A stretch of 64,000 nucleotides of DNA from Gp1-AA145 sp963757135 (GTDB taxonomy: Bacteria; Acidobacteriota; Terriglobia; Terriglobales; Acidobacteriaceae). Positions 8,594 through 18,353 of this stretch are shown one piece after another; within the stretch, counting starts at the first letter, position 1; every line of letters begins with the position of its first letter. The stretch spans positions 248,001 through 312,000 of the forward strand of contig CAVWQE010000005.1 of the NCBI GenBank assembly GCA_963757135.1, read 5' to 3'. The notes beneath the pieces were generated by a model. The model searched no databases and was not told the DNA's origin. It was given only the letters and a program-made list of their open reading frames with translations. The translations under genes were made by a program, and so were the position numbers.

Positions 8594-9286
8594 CTAAGGC
8601 GCCGTTTCGCCCCCAACAGAGAGCATTTGCACATCCGCACGCCGGTTCTGCGCACGCCCGGACGCCGTATTGTTTGGCGCAACAGGCTTATCGTTCCCTA
8701 GACCCACAACATGAATTTTGAATGCTGGCACATTGCACTTGGCAGACAGATAGATTTTAACCATATCGGCGCGACGGTGGCTGAGATCGTAATTGTATTC
8801 TTTGTCGCCGGCCGAGTCGGTGCCGCCTTCAACTGTAATGATGTAATTGCGCGTGTTTGAGAGCTGAGGAGCAAGCTGATCAAGAGTTTTTTCCGCTTCA
8901 CTGGTCAACGTGTCCTGGTCTAACGGAAAATGCACCGAAACCTGGTTCACAACTCTGTAATTCTCACGATTGGAAACCATACCAGACAACTCGGTCACCT
9001 TATGGGAAGCATTGTCGGCAGCCTGCTGTGCCTTTGTAGCTTGCTGCTCTGCTGTATCCGCCTGGCTCGCAGTTTGGTCGGTTCTGGTCATCAATGCTTG
9101 CATGCCCTGCTCATAACGCGCATCGGCATCTTTAATCTCGTGAGTGTTCTTGGCAGTTTCATCATCGAGATGGTTGACCTTCTCGATGATCGGCTCTACC
9201 TGCTTGCGAACGTAGCTCTTCTTTGCGCAGCCGATATTTCCTGCCACGCTGAGTGTCAGCACAACTGCAATCCAATAGCGCCTCAT
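8594..9286 (-). CDS. OmpA-family peptidoglycan-associated lipoprotein
   Basis: A 230-residue outer-membrane lipoprotein. The signal peptide ends in the lipobox AGNIGC. An Ala/Gln-rich helical or coiled-coil stretch (residues about 35-100) follows, then an OmpA C-terminal domain (about 115-225) with the start of the fold at FPLDQDTL, the LSHRRADMVKIYL helix and the GRAQNRRADV end. Such domains bind the diaminopimelate of peptidoglycan, so the protein likely tethers the outer membrane to the wall. Stands alone; no tol or pal genes nearby. Confidence 0.85.
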   Translation of the reverse strand: MRRYWIAVVLTLSVAGNIGCAKKSYVRKQVEPIIEKVNHLDDETAKNTHEIKDADARYEQGMQALMTRTDQTASQADTAEQQATKAQQAADNASHKVTELSGMVSNRENYRVVNQVSVHFPLDQDTLTSEAEKTLDQLAPQLSNTRNYIITVEGGTDSAGDKEYNYDLSHRRADMVKIYLSAKCNVPAFKIHVVGLGNDKPVAPNNTASGRAQNRRADVQMLSVGGETAP

Positions 9287-9902
9287 ATAACCTGTTTTTC
9301 CTTCTAGCAGACATCTTCAGCGTCGTTTACGCATGTTGTATCGCTACGACAATGGCAAGGTATTTTCCTTGTTAAGGCTTGAAGCATCCCTCCGGTGGAG
9401 ATCGCCATTGCCTGCCAAGCTGTCCAGTGTTCGTCATTGGTTACTCGATTACGTGTGATCTCGTTCGGAACCTGCTTTTGCCCCCCGACCAGCGTTGCGT
9501 GGCTTCGAGTTCCCGGCCCTGTGCGGTGTGATTAAGTCATCTTCTAGAATGTCCACCCGCTCGGTGCGCTTTTCGTTGACCACTCCACCTGTGAGGATAG
9601 TGAGCGTCCGCGATTCAGCAACTGTTAGTCCTGTCAGTGAAGCTGGGGGCCGCCTGGCGCAACGGAGAAGAGCACCGCAAATGCACAAAACGGAGCACAA
9701 CGATCGCTGAATTGATAACGGGGTTGACATGGCTGCCTGCAGGATGGCGACGACAGTCAGAAATCATGGACTTCTGCGGTCCTGATGAGGCTGCATTCTC
9801 GCTAGCCGCAGACCGCGGCCCTATAAAGTTGATGAAGGGAATCATGTTGCGCAAGACCGGCACACCTGTAAGATCAAGCAGGGTATGTTGGAGGAAAGGG
9901 TC
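9287..9902. other. Gene-poor stretch of about 600 bp
   Basis: Overlapping short open frames occur on both strands between 9449 and 9915, but none has a ribosome-binding site with protein-like composition. One minus-strand frame (9449-9730) has a charged ERVDILEDD stretch and could be a gene relic. A degenerate TGTTA-N4-TGTCA sequence occurs near 9619-9632. Confidence 0.35.
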
Positions 9903-10082
9903 ATGCCCCAAATAGTAATCAGGACAGGATTCAAGGCTCCGGATGGCCATGAAGAGAGACTCACTGAATATTTTTGTGACTGGCCAGATTGCCGAAATGT
10001 TGCTACCCATGTGCTGGGGTGTTCCAAAGAATTAGGCACCGCTTCGGCAGTTTGCCAGGAGCACCTCCCGACGGCTCGATGA
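9903..10082 (+). CDS. Small Cys-rich, probable zinc-binding protein
   Basis: A 59-residue protein with Cys at CDWPDC, a single GC and a final VCQEHL, giving a C-x4-C ... C-x2-H arrangement that suggests one small zinc site. The ATG at 9903 is preceded by a strong GGAGG site 8 bp upstream (9890-9894); the earlier ATG at 9885 overlaps that site and is rejected. Isolated, 56 bp before the convergent outer-membrane protein gene. Function unknown. Confidence 0.6.
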   Translation: MPQIVIRTGFKAPDGHEERLTEYFCDWPDCRNVATHVLGCSKELGTASAVCQEHLPTAR

Positions 10083-10137
10083 GTACACACCTACGCTCTT
10101 CTGTTCAAGTACGGCTACCATTTTTGAGAGCCGCCCA

Positions 10138-10965
10138 TCATTTGAAAGAGTAAGTCGCACCTAAAACGGCACCAGACGTCACCATGTTGTAAAGGCCACC
10201 CCCGTTTCGGTAATCGACAAACAGGTAGCGGTAGCCTGCAAGCAATGTCCACTTGGAGCAGACTTTGTAACCGAGAAGTGCGGCGAATTGGTAGTCCAGC
10301 TTCGATGTTGCGTTCCAGCCTCCCACGTCACCAAGTGTAGTGACGGACAACTTTGGTCCAAGTGGGAGTTGTACCCGGCCGCCAACCACGATGTCAGCCC
10401 AGCTTTGCGAAGGGCTTATACTCAGGCCGAGAATCGAAGGATTGAAGTTAAGCTTTTGCCCCAAATGCCAGTAGCGGGCGCCAACATTAGCGTCGGCTTT
10501 GAACCTCTTACTATCAATCAACCGGTACCCAATTTTTGAAGTCCAGACCAACTGACCGACGCGCACATCCGCCGAAGTTGCGCTCAAGCCGGGAAATGGC
10601 AATGCTTTGCTGTCCGAAAGCCGTATCCACATCAGGTCACCCGTGAGCAGGAAACGATTGTGGCGAATTTCTGCGGCACCAAGTATCCCAAAGTTGAAAT
10701 GCGACAGCAGATCTGATGCGCTAGCACGAACGCTGGCATCGCGGCCCAGCGCACCCACTGTTCCATGCGTCCCGGCAAACCATAGGTACGGGCTCAAGTC
10801 CGCATGCCAGCCTTTATCATCGGAGGTTGAAGCCGCTGTAGTTGCGGCGGGGGGAATTTGCGATTGACTTTGCCCGCCTTGCGCTGGTTGGGTCTGGCCA
10901 TTCACAACCGCCACGCTCAGCCCGCACACCATCACCAGTGATATTGCTCTTCGCGACGAACTCAT
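10138..10965 (-). CDS. Outer-membrane beta-barrel protein
   Basis: A 275-residue protein with a signal peptide (residues about 1-23, ending VNGQ), a low-complexity Gln/Ala linker and a domain of alternating hydrophobic strands. The opening LSPYLWFAGTHGTVG and the strand-rich remainder (for example FLLTGDLMWIRLS and WTLLAGYRYLFVDY) end in YSFK, where a terminal aromatic-rich strand fits BAM-dependent insertion. It resembles generic porin-like or OmpW-like small barrels. Divergent from the sulfatase gene at 11152. Substrate unknown. Confidence 0.65.
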   Translation of the reverse strand: MSSSRRAISLVMVCGLSVAVVNGQTQPAQGGQSQSQIPPAATTAASTSDDKGWHADLSPYLWFAGTHGTVGALGRDASVRASASDLLSHFNFGILGAAEIRHNRFLLTGDLMWIRLSDSKALPFPGLSATSADVRVGQLVWTSKIGYRLIDSKRFKADANVGARYWHLGQKLNFNPSILGLSISPSQSWADIVVGGRVQLPLGPKLSVTTLGDVGGWNATSKLDYQFAALLGYKVCSKWTLLAGYRYLFVDYRNGGGLYNMVTSGAVLGATYSFK

Positions 10966-11151
10966 TCACCAATCATGTTTGTGCCGTCACATAAGGCACA
11001 CTGCGAAGAGTGACAGGAGTCGGCGCAATAGTTCTATATGGTTCTTATCGCTTGGCAAGCTACCCGCTGGTAAAAGTACTAGTTGCAGATAGAGCTAGCT
11101 CGAAAGACCTTCTACAGGTGTGCATGAGATTGTTTGATTGAAGGAGCCATC

Positions 11152-13530
11152 ATGTCAGATCATAGCGCTAAGCTATCGAGAAGCACTCTTCCCATTCCAG
11201 ACCAGATACATATCGGGGTTACAACTTATGACGCTAAAGATCCAGATACGAAATATCCACCGATCAGGGACATTCGGCCGCCTGAGGGTGCGCCGAATGT
11301 GTTAATCATTCTTATCGATGACGTCGGCTTTGGTGCTTCCAGCGTATTCGGAGGTCCATGCCAGACTCCGAGTGCGGAGCAGCTCGCTGCAGATGGCCTG
11401 AGATATAACCGATTCCACACCGCAGCAATATGTTCGGCCACCCGGCAGGCGCTCTTGACCGGACGCAATCACCATTCTTGCCACATGGGGGGCATCACCG
11501 AGATCGCCACCGCTGCGCCGGGCTACGACTCAGTGCTGCCGAATAGTATTTCGCCGCTGGCCCTAACACTCAAGCTCAACGGTTATTCCACCGCGCAATT
11601 TGGTAAATGTCATGAAGTGCCGGTGTGGCAGACAAGCCCTGTGGGGCCGTTCAATCAATGGCCGACAGGCGGCGGGGGCTTCGAATATTTCTATGGCTTC
11701 ATCGGCGGCGAGGCGAACCAGTGGTATCCGTCGCTCTACGAAGGCACCATTCCAGTGGATCCAAAGAAAACGCCGGAAGAGGGTTATCACCTGATGGAAG
11801 ACATGACCGATAAGGCCCTTGCGTGGATTGGGCAGCAAAAGGCTTTAACGCCTGACAAACCATTCTTTGTCTACTTCGCACCAGGAGCTACACATGCGCC
11901 TCACCATGTTCCAAAAGAATGGGCGGACAAGTACAAAGGCAAATTTGACCAGGGGTGGGACAAGCTGCGCGAAGCGATATTCACCCGCCAGAAGAAGCTG
12001 GGCGTGATCCCCCCGGACTGCAAGCTCACCCCGCGTCACAAGGAGATCCCTGCATGGGACGATATGCCCGATGCGCTGAAACCTGTTTTGCGCCGGCAGA
12101 TGGAGGTGTACGCGGGCTTCCTGGAATATACCGACCATCACATCGGGCGACTGTTTGAAGCGCTGAAGAAACTGAGCATCCTCGATGACACACTGGTGTT
12201 TTACATCATCGGGGACAATGGAGCATCCGCCGAGGGTACGTTGAACGGCACTTACAACGAGATGCTCCCGTTCAACGGTCTGGAGAGCATTGAGTCACCC
12301 GAATTCCTCATGGCTCGAGTAGATAAGTGGGGTGGGCCCGAATCATACCCGCACTACGCTGTGGGCTGGGCGCACGCGCTGGATACGCCTTACCAGTGGA
12401 CCAAGCAAATCGCATCGCACTGGGGTGGGACCCGCAACGGAACCGTCGTTCACTGGCCAAAAGGGATCGGGGCGCGGGGCGAGGTGCGATCGCAGTTCCA
12501 TCATGTTATCGACGTCGCGCCTACGGTTCTCGAAGCCGCTGGCCTTCCTCAGCCGTCATTCGTGAACGGCGTGCAGCAACATCCCATCGAAGGCGTGAGC
12601 ATGATGTATTCGTTCAATGACGCGAAAGCCGGGGAGCGACATCAGACGCAATACTTTGAGGTGCTCGGCAATCGTGGCATCTACCATAAGGGTTGGACGG
12701 CGGTGACGCGGCACGGAATTCCGTGGATACTTGTCGGGCGGAAACCACCTGCCTTCGACGATGACGTCTGGGAACTCTACAACACAGAAAAGGACTGGAG
12801 CCAGGCGAACGACTTATCCAAGCAGATGCCGGAGAAACTTCACGAACTGCAGCGCCTATTCCTGATCGAAGCAGCAAGGTACAACGTTTTACCTCTCGAT
12901 GACGACACAGCTAAAAAACTCAACTCGGACCTCGCGGGCAGGCCGGTGTTGATCAAAGGCAAGACGCAAATCCTTTTCCGCGGTATGGGCCGCTTGGGAG
13001 AGAATTGCGTTCTCAGCATTAAGAACAAGTCTCACGCGGTCACCGCCGAAATCGTGGTGCCAAAGTCCGGTGCCGAGGGAGTGATCGTCGCGCAGGGCGC
13101 CAACATTGGCGGATGGAGCCTGTACGCCAAAGCGGACAAGCTCAAATACTGCTACAACCTGGGCGGCGTTCAACAGTTCTATGTCGAGTCCGCGCGCCCA
13201 TTGCCCTCGGGCCAGCATCAGGTTCGCATGGAGTTCGCCTATGCAGGCGGCGGATTGGGCAAGGGCGGCAAGGTCAGCTTGTACGTTGACGGGAAAAGGG
13301 TCGGGGAAGGAGAAATCCCGATGACGCAGGCGATGGTCTTTTCAGCTGACGACGGCTGTGATGTCGGCATGGACAGCGGCTCGCCGGTTTCTCCTGACTA
13401 CGGTTCGCGTGGAAACGAATTCAATGGCGAAGTCAAAGGAGTGGAGCTTGCAATCGCCGAGGCCGCCGAAACCACTGATCATCTGGTTCAACCAGAAGAT
13501 GCAGTTCGCATCGCGATGGCGAGGCAGTAA
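11152..13530 (+). CDS. Large arylsulfatase with C-terminal extension
   Basis: A 792-residue sulfatase hydrolysing sulfate esters. Alkaline-phosphatase-superfamily fold: metal-binding Asp pair in LIDDVGFG, the formylglycine precursor Cys in CSATRQALLTGR (a C-x-A-x-R type site needing oxidation by FGE), and the second metal cluster in IGDNGAS. Residues about 625-785 form an extra domain with beta-rich GGKVSLYVDGKRVGEG-like stretches, resembling the C-terminal sandwich of large arylsulfatases. ATG at 11152 follows AAGGAG. No signal peptide is visible, so cytoplasmic or exported by another route. The FGE gene lies 1.0 kb downstream across the carbonic anhydrase gene. Confidence 0.9.
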   Translation: MSDHSAKLSRSTLPIPDQIHIGVTTYDAKDPDTKYPPIRDIRPPEGAPNVLIILIDDVGFGASSVFGGPCQTPSAEQLAADGLRYNRFHTAAICSATRQALLTGRNHHSCHMGGITEIATAAPGYDSVLPNSISPLALTLKLNGYSTAQFGKCHEVPVWQTSPVGPFNQWPTGGGGFEYFYGFIGGEANQWYPSLYEGTIPVDPKKTPEEGYHLMEDMTDKALAWIGQQKALTPDKPFFVYFAPGATHAPHHVPKEWADKYKGKFDQGWDKLREAIFTRQKKLGVIPPDCKLTPRHKEIPAWDDMPDALKPVLRRQMEVYAGFLEYTDHHIGRLFEALKKLSILDDTLVFYIIGDNGASAEGTLNGTYNEMLPFNGLESIESPEFLMARVDKWGGPESYPHYAVGWAHALDTPYQWTKQIASHWGGTRNGTVVHWPKGIGARGEVRSQFHHVIDVAPTVLEAAGLPQPSFVNGVQQHPIEGVSMMYSFNDAKAGERHQTQYFEVLGNRGIYHKGWTAVTRHGIPWILVGRKPPAFDDDVWELYNTEKDWSQANDLSKQMPEKLHELQRLFLIEAARYNVLPLDDDTAKKLNSDLAGRPVLIKGKTQILFRGMGRLGENCVLSIKNKSHAVTAEIVVPKSGAEGVIVAQGANIGGWSLYAKADKLKYCYNLGGVQQFYVESARPLPSGQHQVRMEFAYAGGGLGKGGKVSLYVDGKRVGEGEIPMTQAMVFSADDGCDVGMDSGSPVSPDYGSRGNEFNGEVKGVELAIAEAAETTDHLVQPEDAVRIAMARQ

Positions 13531-13602
13531 TCGCGGCTCAGGCCAGACCGGATTTCACAAAACGGAGGATGGGAACGCTCAATTTTCAGCACATAAAAGC
13601 GA

Positions 13603-14286
13603 TCACCGCAGCCTGGTCACTGCGCCGGAATCGAGCGAATAGTACGCTTCAACGATAATCAGTTTCCCTTCGTCATGAGCATGTTTAAGAACGCTGCTTT
13701 GACCAAGGATGTCCTGTGCAGTCCTGTGGACATGATCTTTTACCGCGAAGTCAACCGGGTTCTCACCTGCATGTTCCTGCTTCGCGACGCTGCATGACTG
13801 AGCGATCGGGTCTGTCACCGCTTCAAGGTTTGACGTGGGCATTCTCTCGCCAGAGCAAGAGGCCTTAACGGCTCCACAGCTCTGATGTCCGAGCACAACG
13901 ATCATGACGGTGCCGAGGTGTTCTACCGCGTACTCGAGACTTCCGATGCCTGTCGGATCGGCGCTGTTGCCGGCTACACGAACCACGAAGAGGTCGCCCA
14001 GTCCCTGATCGAAAACTACCTCCGGCGGGACCCGGCTGTCAGAGCAACTAAGAACTGCTACTAACGGATGTTGATTTTGTTCTAGAGTGCGCCGCTGCGA
14101 GACGAGGTCGCGGGATTCTGGCTTACCTTTGATGAAGCGCTTGTTGCCATCAAGAAGGGAACTCCATATCTGGTCAGCAGACGGAGCTTTCGCGTTCTCG
14201 CGATGTTCGGATGACTGCGACACGGACTGAGAGGCAAATAGAGCTGCTAACGCTACTGTCAGCACGAACCGCACCTCCCGATTCAT
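13603..14286 (-). CDS. Periplasmic beta-class carbonic anhydrase
   Basis: A 227-residue zinc enzyme interconverting CO2 and bicarbonate. The ATG at 14286 has a GGGAGG site just upstream and begins a signal peptide (VLTVALAALFASQSVSQ); the longer frame upstream is rejected. Zinc ligands and catalytic residues are in CSDSR (Cys plus Asp-Arg dyad) and GHQSCGAV (His and Cys). The family is normally cytoplasmic, so the signal peptide points to periplasmic CO2 handling. It lies on the opposite strand inside the sulfatase block, divergent from the FGE gene, with a degenerate palindrome between them. Confidence 0.9.
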   Translation of the reverse strand: MNREVRFVLTVALAALFASQSVSQSSEHRENAKAPSADQIWSSLLDGNKRFIKGKPESRDLVSQRRTLEQNQHPLVAVLSCSDSRVPPEVVFDQGLGDLFVVRVAGNSADPTGIGSLEYAVEHLGTVMIVVLGHQSCGAVKASCSGERMPTSNLEAVTDPIAQSCSVAKQEHAGENPVDFAVKDHVHRTAQDILGQSSVLKHAHDEGKLIIVEAYYSLDSGAVTRLR

Positions 14287-14399
14287 AGCGGGACCTCCCC
14301 AACGACTTTCGATCATAGTCATCTGCTAAACGACACCAAGCACACTGATAATTCTGCCAGTCTATTGCGCTTGAACTCGAGTCTCCATTATTGAGCTTC

Positions 14400-14413
14400 T
14401 GTTACTTTTGCCA
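14400..14413. promoter_or_regulatory. Degenerate palindromic operator TGTTA-N4-TGCCA
   Basis: TGTTA CTTT TGCCA, flanked by C and G, differs by one base per half from the perfect box at 4539 and shares its CTTT spacer. A weaker relative (TGATA ATTC TGCCA) is at 14346-14359. Both lie between the divergent carbonic anhydrase and FGE genes. Confidence 0.4.
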
Positions 14414-14558
14414 GTTCTGGCTGCGCCTCAACGGCAAATAATGTAAACCAACCGCGAACGATATCAGGTGCGGCGCCAGCGGCCTTCCACAGCATAGTGC
14501 GCTCTCGCTGGCCATATTGATTCAACCATCGGTGTTTGTGAACCTGCGGAGAAAGCAC

Positions 14559-15539
14559 ATGCCTCGCCTCCAGAAATCATTGGCAAACGAAGCTGGCAGT
14601 TGTGATTCAAGAGTGCCCGACAAGGACATGGTGTGGATTCCGGGCGGGTCGTTCCTGATGGGCTCGGACAATCACTACCAAGAGGAGGCGCCCGCGCATC
14701 TCACGACCGTTGCAGGATTCTGGATAGACAAGTACGCAATTACGAACCGCAATTTCTCGGCTTTTGTAAGAGAGACAGGTTATGCGACAGTGGCCGAGCG
14801 ACCGCCCAGGGCCGAGGATTATCCTGGCGCGAAGCCAGAACTCCTGCGGCCAGCGTCAGTTGTGTTCCAAAAGCCTCCATTCCGTGTGGATTTGCGCAAT
14901 CACTACAACTGGTGGACATACGTCATCGGCGCGAACTGGGTGCATCCTGAAGGGCCGGATAGCTCGATTGATGATCGCTCCGAGCATCCGGTTGTGCACA
15001 TTGCCTACGAAGATGCCGAGGCATACGCAAAATGGGCAGGCAAAGAATTGGCAACGGAAGCTGAGTGGGAATTCGCCGCTCGGGGCGGATTTGAGTGCGC
15101 AACATATTCGTGGGGCGAAGAGTTTACTCCCGGTGGTCGCCATATGGCCAACACATGGCAAGGAGAATTCCCCTGGCAGAACCTGGTCAGCGATGGATAC
15201 GAAGGGACCGCGCCGGTTGGGCAGTTTCCACCCAACCGGTTCGGCCTTTTCGACATGATTGGGAATGTCTGGGAATGGACGAAAGATTGGTATGCTGCCC
15301 ATCATCCGGTCGCAAAGGCCTGTTGCGGAGGGAGCACCGCAAAAGGCGGGCATCGCGAACAGAGTTACGATCCGCAAATGCCCGCTATCAAAATTCCCCG
15401 CAAGGTGATCAAAGGCGGTTCGTTTCTCTGCGCGCCGAACTATTGCCGGCGCTATCGTCCCGCCGCGCGCATGGCGCAGCCGATTGATACTTCAACCTGC
15501 CACGTGGGAATGCGACTTGTTATGCGCGTGCACGAATAG
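14559..15539 (+). CDS. Formylglycine-generating enzyme (sulfatase activator)
   Basis: A 326-residue SUMF1/EgtB-family protein that oxidises the active-site Cys of sulfatases to formylglycine. The start of the fold is MVWIPGGSFLMGSD; the conserved core includes LATEAEWEFAARGG and IGNVWEWTKDW. The C-terminal GGSFLCAPNYCRRYRPAAR has the two Cys (copper-binding pair) and Arg that mark true FGE rather than general SUMF1 relatives. ATG 14559 has a GGAG site 7 bp upstream. No signal peptide. It sits among three sulfatase genes, which supports the assignment. Confidence 0.93.
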   Translation: MPRLQKSLANEAGSCDSRVPDKDMVWIPGGSFLMGSDNHYQEEAPAHLTTVAGFWIDKYAITNRNFSAFVRETGYATVAERPPRAEDYPGAKPELLRPASVVFQKPPFRVDLRNHYNWWTYVIGANWVHPEGPDSSIDDRSEHPVVHIAYEDAEAYAKWAGKELATEAEWEFAARGGFECATYSWGEEFTPGGRHMANTWQGEFPWQNLVSDGYEGTAPVGQFPPNRFGLFDMIGNVWEWTKDWYAAHHPVAKACCGGSTAKGGHREQSYDPQMPAIKIPRKVIKGGSFLCAPNYCRRYRPAARMAQPIDTSTCHVGMRLVMRVHE

Positions 15540-15714
15540 TGCAAATTCCACCCTGTGTATCACGGAACGGACCACGAAACGTCAATCAAGTTTTCCGCGG
15601 TCGCGGATGGGCATATGTGGCCTTTGACACGAGATGTTTCGTGAACAGGTACCGCCGAGTGGCAAGTTCGCAGTCCGTAACGGGCAGCCTGCTATGAACA
15701 GTGGGTTCCCTTCC

Positions 15715-15728
15715 TGCCATTTGTGACA
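15715..15728. promoter_or_regulatory. Palindromic operator TGCCA-N4-TGACA
   Basis: TGCCA TTTG TGACA, with flanking C and G. One mismatch from the regional consensus. It lies 105 bp before the outer-membrane protein gene at 15833 that heads the run of two sulfatase genes. Confidence 0.5.
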
Positions 15729-15832
15729 GGTGACTGCCTGTAAACGAAACATTATTTTCAAACCTGCTTCGGACAATATCGCCGAAGAGCAAACGCGCTT
15801 GGGATGGCATTTTCAGCACGCGCCAAACAGGC

Positions 15833-16705
15833 GTGAAGTTGAAGGAAATGGATGTCTTGGCTGCCAAATCCACCTGTAATCGGAAGCATTGGCACACTCC
15901 TAATATCAGGGGTCTTTGTCTGATGTTCATCCTGTCTGCATCGAGTCGTTATTTGTGCGCCCAAGAACAGCCCGACCTCGATGCGCATACGTTTCGTCTT
16001 GACGGTTTCTGGTTCTATTCACAGCCTTCAGGAAGTTTTCACGGAACAGGAAGCCAGGGGCTCTTGGACCTTCAACGTGATTTGAATTTCAACTCCTATA
16101 ACACTGGATCTGGCAGGCTGGAGTGGAAATTTACCCGCAAGAACCATCTCTATCTCGGAGTTCTCCCGGTAAATCAGAGCAAAGAGGTTGCGCTCAACCG
16201 AACAGTGGTTTTCCAAGGGCAGACATATGACGCCGGGCTGGTCGTTGCCGGCAGGCTGGAGTCTTACGTTTTCACGCCAGGTTATCAGTACGACATTATT
16301 CGACGTAGAAGAGGTCATCTTGGGATTGCGATGCAACTCGACCTGTTCTACATCAAGGGTAGTCTGAAGGCCACCGCACAGACGGTTAATGGAATGCCAC
16401 ACTTCGCTCAAGCCTCCTCCTCAACCCTTCGCGCACCATTGCCGGTTGCTGGTCCCGATTTTCGCTATTACCTGATTCCCAACGGACGATTGTTCATCGC
16501 CGGCAATGTGTTAGGCATGTACTTTTTTGGCTACGGAAATTTTATTTCTTCCTACGGAACCATTGGCGTGGCGCTGAACAAGCACCTGAACCTGCAAGGG
16601 GGATATCAGTTGGGCTCACGCCTTGACATTAAATCCAAAACCGACCGCATTGGACTGAATTTGACACAGCGTGGAGCAGTCGCTGGACTCGAGCTTTCTT
16701 TTTAG
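15833..16705 (+). CDS. Putative outer-membrane beta-barrel protein
   Basis: A 290-residue protein. Hydrophobic LCLMFILSASS near residues 29-40 followed by LCAQ looks like a signal peptide after an overlong N-terminus, so the true start may lie a little downstream. The mature part has many amphipathic strands rich in Gly, Tyr and Phe (for example HLYLGVLPVNQ and YQYDIIRR) and ends with Phe (LELSF), as barrel proteins do. The sulfatase gene follows 42 bp later on the same strand, so it may be an outer-membrane channel for a sulfated substrate. That link is inference. Confidence 0.6.
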   Translation: MKLKEMDVLAAKSTCNRKHWHTPNIRGLCLMFILSASSRYLCAQEQPDLDAHTFRLDGFWFYSQPSGSFHGTGSQGLLDLQRDLNFNSYNTGSGRLEWKFTRKNHLYLGVLPVNQSKEVALNRTVVFQGQTYDAGLVVAGRLESYVFTPGYQYDIIRRRRGHLGIAMQLDLFYIKGSLKATAQTVNGMPHFAQASSSTLRAPLPVAGPDFRYYLIPNGRLFIAGNVLGMYFFGYGNFISSYGTIGVALNKHLNLQGGYQLGSRLDIKSKTDRIGLNLTQRGAVAGLELSF

Positions 16706-16747
16706 CAGGAAATGTTGGACAAGAATTTCTAATCGGAGGAAAAAGCA

Positions 16748-18286
16748 ATGCCCGAAAAAGTAAAAGAAATGACCAAGAAGCCAAACATCCTCTTCATCAT
16801 GGGCGACGACATCGGCTGGTACAACATCAGCGCATACCACCAGGGAATTATGGCGGGGCGGACTCCGAACCTCGATCGCATGGCCGCTGAAGGAGTGCGC
16901 TTCACTGACTACTATGCCGAGGCTAGTTGCACGGCGGGACGCGCTAACTTCATCACCGGCGAGATTCCGGTTCGCACTGGCCTGACGACTGTTGGACAAG
17001 CAGGCGCGACTGTCGGCATGCCGGCGGAAGCGCCCACGATTGCGACCGCACTCAAGTCGATGGGCTACGCCACTGGGCAGTTTGGCAAGAACCACTTAGG
17101 TGATCGCAACGAGTACTTGCCAACCGTTCATGGCTTCGACGAGTTCTTCGGTTATCTCTACCACTTGGACGCTATGGAGGACCCGGCCCATCACAGCTAT
17201 CCTCCGGAGCTCAAGGACAAAGTGGGTCCGCGGAACATGCTCCATTGCTGGGCGACGGACAAGGACGACCCCACCGTGGACCCACGTTGGGGCAAGGTGG
17301 GCAAGCAAAAAATTGAGGATGCCGGGACACTCTACCCCGACCGGATGACGACAGTGGATGACGAGATCCGTGACCATGCATTGAGCTTCATTGACAAAGC
17401 GAAGAGCCAGGGTAAGCCGTTCTTCATCTGGCTCAACCCCACGCGCATGCATGTAGTCACCCATCTCTCGGACCAATACGAGAAGCTGAGAACGCCCGAA
17501 AACGGGTGGACCACATACGAAGCTGGTATGGCGCAGCTCGACGATGTCGTTGGCAGCGTCATGCAAAAGCTAAAGGCCGCAGGCCTGGACGACAACACCA
17601 TCCTGGTATTTTCCACTGATAACGGTGCCGAAAACTTCACCTGGCCAGACGGGGGCCAAACTCCTTTTGCCGGTGGTAAGGGAACGGTGCTCGAGGGTGG
17701 TTTCCGCGCGCCGTGCATCCTCCGCTGGCCGGGCCATGTACCGGCGGGCAAAGTCGAGAACGGAATCATATCCGGGCTCGACTGGTTCCCAACCTTTGTG
17801 GCCGCCGCCGGCAACCAGAACATCGCAGAGGAGCTGAAGAAGGGCAAACAACTCGGCGAACGAAACTACAAGGTCCATCTTGATGGTTACAACCAGCTCG
17901 ACTTCATCACCGGCAAAGGGCCGTCCAAACGCAAGGAGATCCTCTACTTCGCCGAAGGCACGCTCGGCGCGGTGCGAATTGGCGACTATAAGTATCGTTT
18001 CATTGACCAGCCCAACGGGTGGCTTGGCGGTACGGTAAAGGTTGACTGGCCACTCATCTGCAATATTCGCCTCGATCCCTTCGAGCGTACTGGTATTAGT
18101 GGGTCTCTCGAGTTCGCCAACTGGTATCTGTACCAGTTCTGGCGCTACGTGTTCGTTCAGCAAGTGGTGGGCAAGTTCGCTGAGACTTTCATCGAATTTC
18201 CACCGATGCAGAAGGGCGCGAGCTTCAACATGGAGGCGATCAAGGCACAGGTTGAGAAGGCCGCACTGCATCATGCAGCCGCATAG
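16748..18286 (+). CDS. Arylsulfatase
   Basis: A 512-residue sulfatase. Metal site in FIMGDDIGWYN, formylglycine site in SCTAGRANFITG (C-x-A-x-R), catalytic Lys-His region in GQFGKNHLGDRNEYLPTVHG, and second metal site in STDNGAE. No signal peptide. ATG follows a GGAGG site (16735-16739). It is a close paralogue of the next gene, with the same order of motifs. Expected to depend on the FGE at 14559. The sulfated substrate is not predictable from sequence alone. Confidence 0.92.
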   Translation: MPEKVKEMTKKPNILFIMGDDIGWYNISAYHQGIMAGRTPNLDRMAAEGVRFTDYYAEASCTAGRANFITGEIPVRTGLTTVGQAGATVGMPAEAPTIATALKSMGYATGQFGKNHLGDRNEYLPTVHGFDEFFGYLYHLDAMEDPAHHSYPPELKDKVGPRNMLHCWATDKDDPTVDPRWGKVGKQKIEDAGTLYPDRMTTVDDEIRDHALSFIDKAKSQGKPFFIWLNPTRMHVVTHLSDQYEKLRTPENGWTTYEAGMAQLDDVVGSVMQKLKAAGLDDNTILVFSTDNGAENFTWPDGGQTPFAGGKGTVLEGGFRAPCILRWPGHVPAGKVENGIISGLDWFPTFVAAAGNQNIAEELKKGKQLGERNYKVHLDGYNQLDFITGKGPSKRKEILYFAEGTLGAVRIGDYKYRFIDQPNGWLGGTVKVDWPLICNIRLDPFERTGISGSLEFANWYLYQFWRYVFVQQVVGKFAETFIEFPPMQKGASFNMEAIKAQVEKAALHHAAA

Positions 18287-18353
18287 AACCGGGCATTCGG
18301 AGAATTTCCGTCACTGCTGGAAGAAAACGAGTAACTCGTAACAAGGAGAAGCA

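Noticed and set aside
9449..9730. 93-residue minus-strand open frame as a gene
   Set aside because: No ribosome-binding site, no known domain, and overlapped by equally plausible frames; kept only as a possible relic.
10990..11020. TGCGA-N4-TGACA before the large sulfatase
   Set aside because: Only the right half matches; too weak to list as an operator.
11030..11100. Sigma54 promoter before the sulfatase gene
   Set aside because: No GG-N10-GC pair with correct spacing was found.
15095..15487. Alternative frames within the FGE gene
   Set aside because: The FGE frame has all family motifs; the other frames do not.
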